Of a stretch of 23,955 nucleotides of DNA, positions 1-8,700 are shown piece by piece. The position numbers and the translations under genes are program-made. The notes under the pieces were generated by a model. That model made no database searches and was not told the origin of the DNA. It was given only the letters and a program-made list of their open reading frames with translations. Source of the stretch: Sulfurovum sp. (lineage in GTDB: Bacteria > Campylobacterota > Campylobacteria > Campylobacterales > Sulfurovaceae); the NCBI GenBank assembly GCA_004377245.1, contig SOIK01000014.1, positions 1-23,955 on the forward strand, given 5' to 3'. Every line of letters begins with the position of its first letter. The stretch's first letter is position 1.

Positions 1-242
1 CACTACTTGAAGAATCAGATATCGTTAGCTCTATCTCATTTGGAGCACAAGGTAAGAAATATGAACTTGGTCTTAAAAAACATCATGACCATCTTATCTG
101 TACCGCTTGCGGAGAGATCACTGAGTTTTTTGATGAAACCATCGAAGCACAACAAGAGAAGATCGCTAGAAAGTTCAACTTTCAAATGACTGACCATACA
201 ATGAAAATCGTAGGGCTTTGTGAAAAGTGTCAAGAGAAATAA
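1..242 (+). CDS. fur: Fur-family ferric uptake regulator, C-terminal part (5' end outside window)
   Basis: The reading frame beginning at base 3 runs open from the window edge to a TAA at 240-242. It encodes about 79 residues of the Fur dimerisation domain. The stretch KKHHDHLICTACGEITEF is the Fur hallmark: a histidine-rich metal site followed by the first CxxC (CTAC). The second CxxC (CEKC) lies five residues from the end. These two cysteine pairs form the structural zinc site in the family. The N-terminal winged-helix DNA-binding domain lies upstream of the window. The family represses iron-uptake genes when Fe(II)-loaded. The position directly before lysS and glyA matches the C. jejuni fur-lysS-glyA order, which favours Fur over PerR, though PerR cannot be excluded from this part alone. 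Confidence 0.9.
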   Translation, partial: LLEESDIVSSISFGAQGKKYELGLKKHHDHLICTACGEITEFFDETIEAQQEKIARKFNFQMTDHTMKIVGLCEKCQEK

Positions 243-250
243 AGAATACC

Positions 251-320
251 ATTGAATCCAAATCAAAAAAGAGAAAATTTTACAGTTAATGAATTTTCTC
301 TTTACATACTTGGATTAAAT
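251..320. terminator. Two-part inverted repeat at the fur 3' end
   Basis: An inner perfect 12-bp stem pairs AAAGAGAAAATT (268-279) with AATTTTCTCTTT (292-303). An outer 11-bp stem pairs ATTGAATCCAA (251-261) with TTGGATTAAAT (310-320) with one mismatch. The two are separated by symmetrical 6-nt internal gaps. It begins 8 nt after the fur stop codon and ends exactly where the structured repeat at 321 begins. A terminator role for fur is inferred from position and stem strength. There is no long T-run, so it could also work as an RNA-stability hairpin. Confidence 0.6.
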
Positions 321-397
321 GCGACCAGTCGCATGAGCCTACTACTGAAGTAGTCACAGTGACAACGTAGTTTATGAAGCTTTGCTTTATAAACGTC
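321..397 (+). repeat. REP-like structured repeat, copy A (fur-lysS gap)
   Basis: This 77-bp element is built from consecutive hairpins: GCGAC-CA-GTCGC (321-332), ACTACT-GA-AGTAGT (341-354), GTCAC-A-GTGAC (353-363), then the tag GTAG (367-370). The tag is followed at once by a 10-bp stem, TTTATGAAGC (371-380) with GCTTTATAAA (384-393), around a TTT loop, and then CGT (394-396). An ungapped hand alignment with the copy at 3384-3460, read on the minus strand, shows 15 differences in 77. It lies 29 bp upstream of the lysS start and may be in the lysS leader. The tag-plus-hairpin layout resembles REP sequences. Confidence 0.85.
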
Positions 398-416
398 CAT
401 TTAATAAAAACAACAC

Positions 417-421
417 AGGAG
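417..421 (+). promoter_or_regulatory. Ribosome-binding site that fixes the lysS start
   Basis: AGGAG at 417-421 lies 5 nt before the TTG at 427. The more upstream in-frame TTG at 382 falls inside the terminal hairpin of repeat copy A and has no such site. This site therefore decides the start. Confidence 0.75.
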
Positions 422-426
422 AAACC

Positions 427-1959
427 TTGATATTTGAAAATCAATATATTCAAGAACGTATTAAAAAAACAGAGAGATTAAGAGAAGAGGGAATCAACCC
501 TTATCCTAATCAAGTGAAAAAAGGAACCCCTTCTAAACAATTTTTAGAAGAGTGTGCTTACATCAAAGAGTTAGATGCTGATGAGAAAAAAGATGAGAAT
601 AAAACCTATACACTGACAGGTAGACTCAAGTTTGTTCGTATTATGGGAAAAGCTGCTTTTGCTAAGATAGAGGACTCAGAGGGATTAGTTCAGATTTATT
701 ACAATAGAGATGAACTTCCAGAAGGTTTCTACAATACCGTAGCAAAGAAACTTTTTGAAGTAGGTGACATCATCGAAGCAAAAGGATACCCTTTTGTAAC
801 AGGTACAGGTGAACTTACACTACACTGTAAAGAGATGAGAATTGTCTCTAAAGCCATTTCTCCACTTCCAGAAAAGTTCCATGGTTTACAAGACCATGAA
901 TTGCGTTATCGTCAGAGATACCTTGATATGATCATGAATCCTGAGATAAAAGAAAACTTTATCATGAGAAGTAAAATCGTATCTTTGGTAAGAAGATTTT
1001 TTGAAGATAAAACATTTTTAGAAGTTGAAACCCCTATGTTACACCCGATTCCTGGTGGAGCGAATGCTAGACCATTTGTAACACATCATAATGCTTTGGA
1101 TGTTGAGCGTTATTTACGTATCGCTCCTGAACTTTACCTCAAACGTCTTATCGTTGGTGGTATGGAAGCTGTATTTGAGATAAACAGAAACTTCAGAAAT
1201 GAAGGGATGGATCATACCCATAACCCTGAATTTACGATGATAGAATTCTATTGGGCATACAAAACCTATATAGAGTTGATGGAAATTACTGAAGAGTTAT
1301 TTGACTACCTCTTTGATAACCTTGGGCTTGAGAGAAAACTCCCATATGGTGACCTAGAGATAGACTTTGCTACACCATTTGCGAAGATACCATATATAGA
1401 GTCACTCACAAGCATAGGCGGCGTACCAGCAGATGTTGCGACTGACAAAGAAAAAGCATTAGCTTATCTTGCAGAACATAATGTAAAAGTAGCCAGTAAC
1501 CTTACACTAGGCTACCTGCAAGCTGAACTCTTTGACGAGTTTGTAGAAGGTAAACTGATCAACCCTACTTATATCACAGATTTCCCAGTAGATATCTCAC
1601 CACTTGCACGCAGATCTGATGATAATCCAGACATTGCAGAGCGTTTTGAACTCTTTATGGCGGGTAAAGAGATAGCCAACGGTTTCTCTGAGCTTAATGA
1701 CCCTATCGATCAATATGAGAGATTTAAGGGACAAGTAGATGCTAAAGAAGCTACAGGTGATGATGAAGCGATGCATATGGATACAGATTATGTCAAAGCA
1801 CTTAGCTACGGTATGACACCAACAGCTGGTGAAGGAATCGGTATAGACAGACTTGTAATGATGTTGACCAATCAACACTCTATTAGAGATGTCTTGTTGT
1901 TCCCTGCCATGAAGCCAGAAGCACCAAGACCTGAGTATACAGAAGATGAGAAGCGTTAA
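427..1959 (+). CDS. lysS: Lysyl-tRNA synthetase, class II (LysRS)
   Basis: The enzyme charges tRNA-Lys with lysine using ATP in the cytosol. From the TTG at 427 the product is 510 residues, close to the usual length of about 500, and begins with the family-typical N-terminus [12 protein letters not shown]. An OB-fold anticodon-binding domain occupies roughly residues 45-150 ([18 protein letters not shown]). The class II core follows: motif 2 with [20 protein letters not shown] and motif 3 with [13 protein letters not shown] near the C-terminus. The longer frame from 382 adds 15 residues encoded by a repeat hairpin and is not credible. The gene lies between fur and glyA, as in Campylobacter. 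It is followed within one base by an 11-bp stem (1960-1985). No clear sigma-70 promoter was seen; the upstream gap is filled by repeat copy A. Confidence 0.97.
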   Translation: MIFENQYIQERIKKTERLREEGINPYPNQVKKGTPSKQFLEECAYIKELDADEKKDENKTYTLTGRLKFVRIMGKAAFAKIEDSEGLVQIYYNRDELPEGFYNTVAKKLFEVGDIIEAKGYPFVTGTGELTLHCKEMRIVSKAISPLPEKFHGLQDHELRYRQRYLDMIMNPEIKENFIMRSKIVSLVRRFFEDKTFLEVETPMLHPIPGGANARPFVTHHNALDVERYLRIAPELYLKRLIVGGMEAVFEINRNFRNEGMDHTHNPEFTMIEFYWAYKTYIELMEITEELFDYLFDNLGLERKLPYGDLEIDFATPFAKIPYIESLTSIGGVPADVATDKEKALAYLAEHNVKVASNLTLGYLQAELFDEFVEGKLINPTYITDFPVDISPLARRSDDNPDIAERFELFMAGKEIANGFSELNDPIDQYERFKGQVDAKEATGDDEAMHMDTDYVKALSYGMTPTAGEGIGIDRLVMMLTNQHSIRDVLLFPAMKPEAPRPEYTEDEKR

Positions 1960-2060
1960 ATAAACGACAATAGTTTGTCGTTTATAGGTTCGGAACCAAA
2001 GGTGATGTCGCTTACGACCACCGACGGAGACCAAAGCGAAGCCATGAAGGCGAAACTTTT
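1960..2060 (+). repeat. Structured intergenic element between lysS and glyA
   Basis: This short gap holds several successive hairpins: an 11-bp stem (1960-1970 with 1975-1985, loop TAGT) containing TAAACGACAA and TTGTCGTTTA; GGTT-CGG-AACC (1987-1997); a two-part stem GGTG/CACC plus GTCG/CGAC around CTTA (2001-2022); and CCG-A-CGG (2021-2027). It is visibly richer in G and C than the surrounding gaps. ACCAAAG occurs twice in it. I could not align it with the REP-like copies A to C. It may be another dispersed repeat, a lysS terminator plus a glyA leader structure, or both. Confidence 0.5.
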
Positions 2061-2099
2061 AAAGAAAAACAAGTTAAAATCAACACATAAAGGAACAAC

Positions 2100-3350
2100 A
2101 TGTCATATGCAATAGAAACTTTTGATCCAGAGATTTTCGAAGCCATAGAAAATGAGCGTAAGAGACAAACAGATCACTTAGAGATGATCGCAAGTGAGAA
2201 CTTTACAATCCCTGCTGTTATGGAAGCGATGGGTTCTGTATTTACAAATAAGTATGCTGAGGGCTACCCGTATAAAAGATACTATGGTGGATGTGAATAT
2301 GCTGATGTAGTTGAGCAACTTGCTATCGATAGAGCTTGTGAGCTTTTTGACTGTAACTATGCAAATGTTCAACCTCACTCAGGAAGTCAGGCAAACGGTG
2401 CAGTCTATGCAGCACTCATCAAAGCTGGTGACAAAATATTAGGTATGGACTTAAGTCATGGTGGTCACCTCACTCACGGTTCTAAACCAAGTTTTTCCGG
2501 TAAAAACTACTCAAGCTTTACGTATGGTGTAGAGCTTGATGGTCGCATCAACTATGAAAGAGTACTTGATATCGCAAAAATCGTACAACCAAAGATCATC
2601 GTATGTGGTGCTTCCGCGTATGCTAGAGAGATAGACTTTAAAAAGTTTAGAGAGATCGCTGATGAAGTTGGTGCTATTCTTTTCGCTGATATCGCTCATA
2701 TCGCCGGTTTGGTATGTGCAGGTGAGCACCCTAGCCCATTCCCGTATGCAGATGTAGTGACTACAACAACACACAAAACACTTGCAGGACCTCGTGGTGG
2801 TATGATCATGACAAATGATGAAGATGTAGCTAAGAAGATCAATTCAGCTATCTTCCCAGGACTCCAAGGTGGACCACTTGTACATGTGATCGCAGCTAAA
2901 GCTGTTGGATTCAAATACAACCTTAGTGATGAGTGGAAAGTACACGCAAAACAAGTAAAAGCAAATGCTTCTAAACTTGCTGAAGTACTTGTAGCAAGAG
3001 GGTATGATGTAGTCTCTGGAGGAACAGATAATCACCTTGTATTGGTTTCTTTCCTTGATAAAGATTTCTCTGGTAAAGATGCTGATGCAGCACTTGGAGC
3101 AGCAGGTATTACTGTAAACAAAAACACTGTACCAGGTGAGACAAGAAGTCCATTTGTTACTTCGGGTGTGCGTATCGGTTCTCCTGCACTTACAAGTAGA
3201 GGTATGAAAGAGAAAGAGTTTGAGATCATCGCAAATAAAATTGCTGATGTTCTTGACAATGTAAATGACGCTGCACTTCATGCGAAGATTAAAGATGAGA
3301 TGAAAGTACTGGCACAAGATTTTGTTATCTATGACAAAGCTATCTACTAA
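2100..3350 (+). CDS. glyA: Serine hydroxymethyltransferase
   Basis: The enzyme is PLP-dependent and converts serine plus tetrahydrofolate to glycine plus 5,10-methylene-tetrahydrofolate, the main source of one-carbon units. At 416 residues it has the standard bacterial length. The PLP-binding lysine is K226 in [14 protein letters not shown]. Other conserved family stretches are [10 protein letters not shown] near the N-terminus, [34 protein letters not shown] and [14 protein letters not shown]. The ATG at 2100 is preceded by AAAGGA with good spacing. The lysS-glyA order is that of Campylobacter and Helicobacter. The 140-bp gap upstream holds a structured element, so co-transcription with lysS is possible but not certain. 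Confidence 0.98.
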   Translation: MSYAIETFDPEIFEAIENERKRQTDHLEMIASENFTIPAVMEAMGSVFTNKYAEGYPYKRYYGGCEYADVVEQLAIDRACELFDCNYANVQPHSGSQANGAVYAALIKAGDKILGMDLSHGGHLTHGSKPSFSGKNYSSFTYGVELDGRINYERVLDIAKIVQPKIIVCGASAYAREIDFKKFREIADEVGAILFADIAHIAGLVCAGEHPSPFPYADVVTTTTHKTLAGPRGGMIMTNDEDVAKKINSAIFPGLQGGPLVHVIAAKAVGFKYNLSDEWKVHAKQVKANASKLAEVLVARGYDVVSGGTDNHLVLVSFLDKDFSGKDADAALGAAGITVNKNTVPGETRSPFVTSGVRIGSPALTSRGMKEKEFEIIANKIADVLDNVNDAALHAKIKDEMKVLAQDFVIYDKAIY

Positions 3351-3383
3351 GGGCTCAAGATAAAAGTCTTTGTACCTATTCAA

Positions 3384-3460
3384 GACGCTTTACGAGCAAA
3401 GCCCGTAAAACAACGTTGTCACTGTGACTACTTCAGCAGTAGGCTCATGCGACCAGTCAC
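3384..3460 (-). repeat. REP-like structured repeat, copy B (glyA-DUF1882 gap)
   Basis: This is the same 77-bp element as copy A, inverted. On the minus strand it reads GTGAC-TG-GTCGC, then ACTGCT-GA-AGTAGT, GTCAC-A-GTGAC, the tag GTTG (complement of 3411-3414), a 10-bp stem TTTTACGGGC with GCTCGTAAAG (3401-3410 and 3388-3397) around a TTT loop, and CGT. Of 15 differences from copy A, 10 fall in the terminal stem, yet all ten pairs are kept as Watson-Crick or G-T pairs. Wobbles form on the element's sense strand; read on the plus strand, the inner one becomes an A-C mismatch. The element opposes the direction of glyA and DUF1882. Confidence 0.85.
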
Positions 3461-3482
3461 ATTGTTCAAACAGGACAAATAG

Positions 3483-3977
3483 TTGAAAGTTTTTGATCTA
3501 GAGCTTTTTGATAGCCACTACTACATTAAAAGAAATACGATTGTTGAAAAAATAACTTTCAACAATCGTACCTTTTATGCCAAATTTGAGCACGTAAATG
3601 AAGCTCTGACCCCCCTGCTACTCAAACAACACCTTAATAGACAATACACCATCGCAGCACCTCTGCTCGAAAACAACCTTACCAACTACCTTGTACTTGA
3701 GTACAAAGGAGAAGAGTATCTGAGGTTTTACCATCTGATAAAACACTTGTTTAAAACACTTGATATCACAAGTTATCAAATCTATCAAGGCAAGTACAAA
3801 GAGACCTTACAAGTCTTTATAGAAGTCGATCAGTTAACACTTCAAGAGGCAGATACAAAACTTCAAGAGATTTCAGATGCTCTAAGACAAAAGTTAATAA
3901 AAAAATGGAAGTGTCTACCCTTATCTTCTCTACCAGAAGCTTATAATATTATTACGTTACCATATAAAAAGTTATAG
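3483..3977 (+). CDS. DUF1882 conserved protein (Campylobacterota)
   Basis: This is a 164-residue protein of unknown function. I recognise the family mainly by position: it follows glyA in C. jejuni (Cj0403) and Helicobacter, where it is annotated DUF1882. The N-terminus, MKVFDLELFDSHYYIKRNTI, fits the family. No signal peptide or membrane segment is visible, so it should be cytoplasmic. The C-terminal third is a charged helix (LTLQEADTKLQEISDALRQK) followed by a basic, aromatic tail. The start is TTG at 3483, preceded by AGGA at 3472-3475 with 7-nt spacing; no ATG lies nearby. Repeat copy B ends 12 bp before this ribosome-binding site. I do not assign a biochemical role. Confidence 0.8.
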   Translation: MKVFDLELFDSHYYIKRNTIVEKITFNNRTFYAKFEHVNEALTPLLLKQHLNRQYTIAAPLLENNLTNYLVLEYKGEEYLRFYHLIKHLFKTLDITSYQIYQGKYKETLQVFIEVDQLTLQEADTKLQEISDALRQKLIKKWKCLPLSSLPEAYNIITLPYKKL

Positions 3978-3992
3978 TTTAGAGAAAAGCCA

Positions 3993-4010
3993 TATACTAG
4001 TACGGTACTA
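3993..4010 (+). promoter_or_regulatory. Candidate promoter -10 box with overlapping palindrome, upstream of the M23 peptidase
   Basis: TATACT (3993-3998) resembles a sigma-70 -10 box. It shares its last base with a perfect palindrome, TAGTAC-G-GTACTA (3998-4010). The site would lie around the transcription start, a usual place for a repressor operator. No good -35 box is visible. The palindrome is short, so the regulatory role is inference. Confidence 0.4.
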
Positions 4011-4033
4011 ACTAACACAAAATAAGGGGAAAA

Positions 4034-5002
4034 GTGAAAAATAGATTAATTATAACCATAAGTGACATCAATGGCTCTAAGCAATATAATGTTCATGAGT
4101 TTATCAAACATGCTATTCTTTGGGTACTTCTAATGGTGGTACTTACTGCAACGGGCACTTACTTTTATGTCAATATGCTCAATAAGAAAATATCCGGTCT
4201 CAATGAAAAAAATAGAATAGTTAAACAGGAAAACCGTAAACTGAACATTGAGAAAATAGATTTACAAAACAAAATAAAAGATGAAAAAGAAAAGCTGCTT
4301 TCCATGAACGAAAAACTTCAGGAAATAGAAGAAGCTATAGGTATTGGACCTGATATTAATGCAACTTTTTTTGATAGAGTAGATGAAAATGTAAAAAAGA
4401 TAAAAGAGACGAAGCGTAAAAATATTCAAAAACTTGAAGAACTAAAAGCACAAACCGAAAAAAAAATAGAAATAGAAAAGATTACTGCCCTACAAAAAGC
4501 ATTTTTGGTCAACGGGATTCCCAATGGCAAAATATTAAACTATAGAAGAGTCTCTAGCAAGTTTGGATATAGAGTTCATCCTGTGACTAAAAGAAAAGAT
4601 TTTCATGCCGGTCTAGATTTGAGTGCAAGCAATGGAACACCCATATATGCACCTGCAAACGGTGTTGTTGAGTATTCAGATAAAAAAGGTGCTTATGGGA
4701 ATTTTCTTCTAATCGCACACTCCTATGGATTTAAAACCGCCTATGGACACTTAAGTAAATATGCTGTAAAAAGTGGTGAGTACGTCTCTAAAGGGCAAGT
4801 CATAGCTTATGTGGGGAATACTGGACGAAGTACCGGACCTCACCTGCATTATGAAATCAGATATCTGAACAAATGGGTAAATCCTAAAATCTTTATAAAT
4901 TGGGATCCAAAAAACATAAATCAAATTACAGATAAAGTAACAAAAGTGCACTGGAGTGGGATATTTAAACAAATTCAAAAATCTATTGACTTGGTAAAGT
5001 AA
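4034..5002 (+). CDS. Membrane-anchored M23 (LytM-type) peptidoglycan endopeptidase
   Basis: This 322-residue protein has one N-terminal membrane segment at about residues 28-47 (AILWVLLMVVLTATGTYFYV), a long charged coiled coil at about 50-155, and a C-terminal M23 domain. The zinc ligands are visible: H191 and D195 in FHAGLDLSA, and H272 in GPHLHYEI, with the catalytic histidine H270 in the same motif. All are intact, so it is probably active rather than a degenerate LytM activator. The family cleaves peptide cross-links in periplasmic peptidoglycan. The start is GTG at 4034 behind AGGGGA. The gene directly precedes a bactofilin gene, as H. pylori csd1 precedes ccmA, so a role in cell curvature or shape is inferred. 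It appears to be first in a three-gene unit with bactofilin and an RND permease. Confidence 0.9.
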   Translation: MKNRLIITISDINGSKQYNVHEFIKHAILWVLLMVVLTATGTYFYVNMLNKKISGLNEKNRIVKQENRKLNIEKIDLQNKIKDEKEKLLSMNEKLQEIEEAIGIGPDINATFFDRVDENVKKIKETKRKNIQKLEELKAQTEKKIEIEKITALQKAFLVNGIPNGKILNYRRVSSKFGYRVHPVTKRKDFHAGLDLSASNGTPIYAPANGVVEYSDKKGAYGNFLLIAHSYGFKTAYGHLSKYAVKSGEYVSKGQVIAYVGNTGRSTGPHLHYEIRYLNKWVNPKIFINWDPKNINQITDKVTKVHWSGIFKQIQKSIDLVK

Positions 5003-5041
5003 AGAAAGTACAATAAAATACAATATAGAAAAGGTAAAATT

Positions 5042-5710
5042 ATGGCATTATTTAATGGTAATAAAAAAAAGAGTGGGAAAAATAAGCACAGTAATATAAA
5101 TACGGCAACAATTGTCACAGCCTGTACAGAGATAACAGGGGACTTAAAAGGGAGTGATACAGTCCATATAGATGGAACACTTCACGGCAATATAATTGTA
5201 GACAATATGGTTGTTGTTGGCAAAAGTGGCATAATAAATGGCAATATCAAAGCACAAAAAATAATGGTCAATGGAAACGTTAAAGGAAGCATGACATGTG
5301 TTGATCTGGAAATCATGCAATCAGGAAAAGTATCTCACAGAATAGATGCCGATAAAATCATTCTAGATGGAGAAGTAGAGGGTACAATATTGGCAAAAAC
5401 CTCTATCAATATTCTTCGAAATGGTCGCGTAAAAACAGATTTACTCAAAAGTGAAACAATAATAGTCAATGGTTCTATTGAGGGGAAGATCATAGCAACA
5501 GAACTTCTCGAAGTGGGTAAAGATGGATTTGTTCAGGGTGAAATTGTTGTTAAAAATATTAAGACACAAGAGGGTGGTAGAATGATTGGATCCATGGCAA
5601 CCTATGAGGATAGCATGAAAGAAACCGTAGAAAAAGAAAATACAGAAAAAGAAGATAAAACACAGAAAATAGTTACCCCACAAGAAGAGGAAAAGAGTAG
5701 CAAAAAATAA
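5042..5710 (+). CDS. Bactofilin (polymer-forming cytoskeletal protein, DUF583)
   Basis: The protein has 222 residues. A short basic N-terminus (MALFNGNKKKSGKNK) precedes a right-handed beta-helix at about residues 20-180. The helix shows as short repeats with alternating hydrophobics and regular G/N turns: GDLKGSDTVHIDGTLHGNI, GIINGNIKAQKIMVNGNVKG, VNGSIEGKI. A highly charged tail (KETVEKENTEKEDKTQ, ending EEEKSSKK) follows. Bactofilins polymerise without nucleotides and scaffold cell-wall enzymes at the inner membrane. With its tail and longer helix it is larger than H. pylori CcmA, which is about 136 residues. The gene lies 39 bp after the M23 peptidase gene, the typical partner. It starts at ATG 5042 behind AAAGG. 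Confidence 0.92.
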   Translation: MALFNGNKKKSGKNKHSNINTATIVTACTEITGDLKGSDTVHIDGTLHGNIIVDNMVVVGKSGIINGNIKAQKIMVNGNVKGSMTCVDLEIMQSGKVSHRIDADKIILDGEVEGTILAKTSINILRNGRVKTDLLKSETIIVNGSIEGKIIATELLEVGKDGFVQGEIVVKNIKTQEGGRMIGSMATYEDSMKETVEKENTEKEDKTQKIVTPQEEEKSSKK

Positions 5711-5774
5711 GTAACTATTACGATACAATAACTTCTCAAAACATTTCAATTTGAAAATTAAAGCTGGATACACA

Positions 5775-8700
5775 ATGTTTGAAAATATTTTAAGATTTTT
5801 TGTCAATAACAGCAGATTGAACTATTTTCTTTTTATCTTAGTTTTTATAACCGGTGTAGTACTTTATACTAAAACCCCCAAAGAAATTTTTCCCTCTTTT
5901 GAACTTGATATGATCTCTGTCAATGGATATTATGCAGGCTCCTCTATCGACATGCTGGACAAGATGGCTGTTAAAGAGATAGAAACCCAGATCAAAAGTA
6001 TTGATGGTATCGATAAGATGGCGACTGTTATCTCAGCCGGTAAGTTCAATATCATTTTAGAGCTTGAAAAGCGTGTAAACAAATACAATACTGCAGATAA
6101 AGTCAAAGATGTCATTACACTCACTAAACAATATCTTCCAAGTGATATGGATGAACCCAGTGTGAAAGTTTTAGAGATCAAAAAAGATCTTATGCGTGTC
6201 GCCATTTCATCCAATACAGTCTCCCATGGTGAATTAATAGAAGCTGCTAATCTGCTGAAAGACAAGATTACGATACTGAAAAACATTTCAGAAGTCTCTA
6301 TTTTCGGTGATTCAGATAAGTACTATGATATTCGCCTCAATAGTGAAAAAATACGTGCATTGGGACTGGATGAAAACAGTGTTGTTACTGCACTATCTGG
6401 ACTCTCATACATATTTCCCATAGGAACCATAGAAGACAGCCAAAATGGGCACTACTTCATCTCTACCTATAATGGACCAAAAGATGCACAGAAGATGCTT
6501 CAAAGTCGCATTAAGGTTTCGGGTAAAACACTCTATCTTAAAGATATTGCTACTGTTTCTAAGCGCTATGAAGATACGGCTACCATGTATTCTATTGATA
6601 CTAAACATGCTGTAGATCTTTCTGTCAAACAAAGTAGCATAGGAAATGCTTTAGTGCTTTCAAAAGCTATTATAGCCCTCGTAGACCAAAGTAACCTGAC
6701 AAGCAAAAACATCACCTATACCATTCATGATGATAGGTCTGAAGCGATTAAAGATCGTCTTAATATTGTTATTTCAAATATACTCTTGGGGCTTATTTTG
6801 ATTGGTCTGTTGGTAGCACTTTTAATCAACAAACGTATGTCTTTCATCATCTCTTTGGGTATCCCTACCTCTTTTGTTATGGGGGCTATTTATCTCTATG
6901 TTGCAGGGTATTCCATCAATATGATCTCACTGATCGGTGTACTCATTGCACTGGGGATCATTGTTGATGATGCTATTGTAGTGAGTGAAAATATTCAGCA
7001 ACATATCGAAGAAGGGCTGGAACCAAAAGAAGCCGCTATTCTTGGGGCAAAAGAGATGTTTAAGCCTGTTACCATTGCTTCACTCACTACACTTTTTGCC
7101 TTCATCCCTGCCCTCATGATGAGCGGGACAATGGGAGAAGTGATCAAACTCATACCCATTGCTGTTTCTGTACTTGTTTTAGCTTCCCTGATAGAATCTT
7201 TTCTTTTTTTACCCATTCATGCAGCACACGTCTTAAACAAAGAACAAAAAACCACATCATGGGAAAGTGTCAATCGATTCTATAGTTGGATCATCCACTT
7301 TTTCATGCGATATAAAAAAACTTTTTTACTACTTTTTATTATTTTGGTTCCACTCTTTATCGTGATGGGTATAAAAGCCAGTAAGTTCCAAATGTTTCCT
7401 CAATTTGATGCAACTACCATTAATATTACACTCAAAGCAAATGTCAATACGAAAACTGAAGAGACTATCAAATATCTTAAAGCCATTGAAAAAGATCTTT
7501 ATGAGAGAAAAGACCTGTTCTTCATCTCACATGTAGGATCCGTTTCCGGCTGGAGAAGAGACAGTGCCGGTAACAGTGAAACCTACCCTTATGTGGGACA
7601 GATCACTATTGAACTGCAAAAACTCAAAGCACAAAATTTTATAGATAAGTTCATCACCCCTACGCTTAGTTTTTATTATGATGAAGAGGGACGTACAAGA
7701 GAAGATAAATCAGTCATTATCGCAAAAGAGTTACGTCACTTTTTAGAAACACAAAAATATAAAGAGAAATTCAACCTCTCTGATCTTGCCATTGTAGAGC
7801 GTAAAGTAGGACCCATTAAGTCTGACATTAAAATAGGACTCATTTCTGATGACAATCAAAAAGTAATGCACTATGCAGAAAAAATGAAAGCTGCACTTCG
7901 TCAAATTGATGGAATAGTCTCCGTCAACGATGCCATGAACTATGGTATAGATGAGATCAAACTTCAAGTTAACAGTTATGGTGAATCTCTGGGTTTGAGT
8001 GAACAAAAATTGGGGATACTCCTCTCTAATTTTTATCTGGAAAGAAAAATAGGATTTGCTTTTGACAGCAGTGATCTACTGGAATTAAAAATCAGATCTG
8101 TGCAAAAAGATTCTCTGAATGTACTCAAAAACTTCCAGATCAAACTTGACGATAACCAGTTTGTTACACTCAAAGATGTGGTTCACTTTAATGTGATCAA
8201 ATCTTTTGAAAAGATCATTAAAGACAGTGGTGAGAAAAACTTTTATGTCTATGCCAATGTGGACAGTAAAAAGATCACAGCCACTGAAACACTCAAACAG
8301 ATCGACAGTATTCTAGAAGAAGCAAAAAAAGACGGGATAAAGATCATCTTCAAAGGAGAAGACGAGAAGAAAAAAGAACTTAAAAGTGACATGATGGCAG
8401 CCAGCGGGGTTGCAATGCTTCTTATCATGCTCTCACTTCTCTATCTTTTTAACTCTTTTAGAGAGACTTTTATGATGATGTCTGTCATACCTTTTGCCTT
8501 TTTAGGTGTACTCATCGGTCACTTTACACTGGGAATCAACCTCTCCATGCCTTCTATCATCGGTATGCTTGGTCTCTCTGGGGTCGTTATCAACGATGGT
8601 ATCATCATGGTAATTAATCTTAAAAAAGCAAACAATATGGAAGAGATTTTCTTCTATGCATCTAAAAGATTTAGACCTATTATACTCACTTCTGTCACCA

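Noticed and set aside
382..426. N-terminal extension of lysS from TTG 382
   Set aside because: It lies in the terminal hairpin of repeat copy A, has no ribosome-binding site, and the extra 15 residues do not resemble LysRS. AGGAG at 417-421 supports TTG 427.
1986..2099. Glycine, THF or SAM riboswitch upstream of glyA
   Set aside because: Hairpins are present, but I could not recognise the conserved core of any of these classes. Left as an unclassified structured element.
2844..3383. 179-codon minus-strand frame over glyA
   Set aside because: It is antisense to a clear serine hydroxymethyltransferase, and its Cys/Tyr/Phe-rich composition is that of a shadow frame.
321..3460. CRISPR or tRNA interpretation of the repeats
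   Set aside because: The copies are single, far apart, inverted relative to each other and without spacers. No tRNA cloverleaf or T-loop consensus (GTTCRAATC) was found in them or in other gaps.
5751..5774. RND permease start at TTG 5751
   Set aside because: No ribosome-binding site precedes it, and the extra eight residues are not RND-like. ATG 5775 gives a typical amphipathic N-terminus (MFENILRFF).
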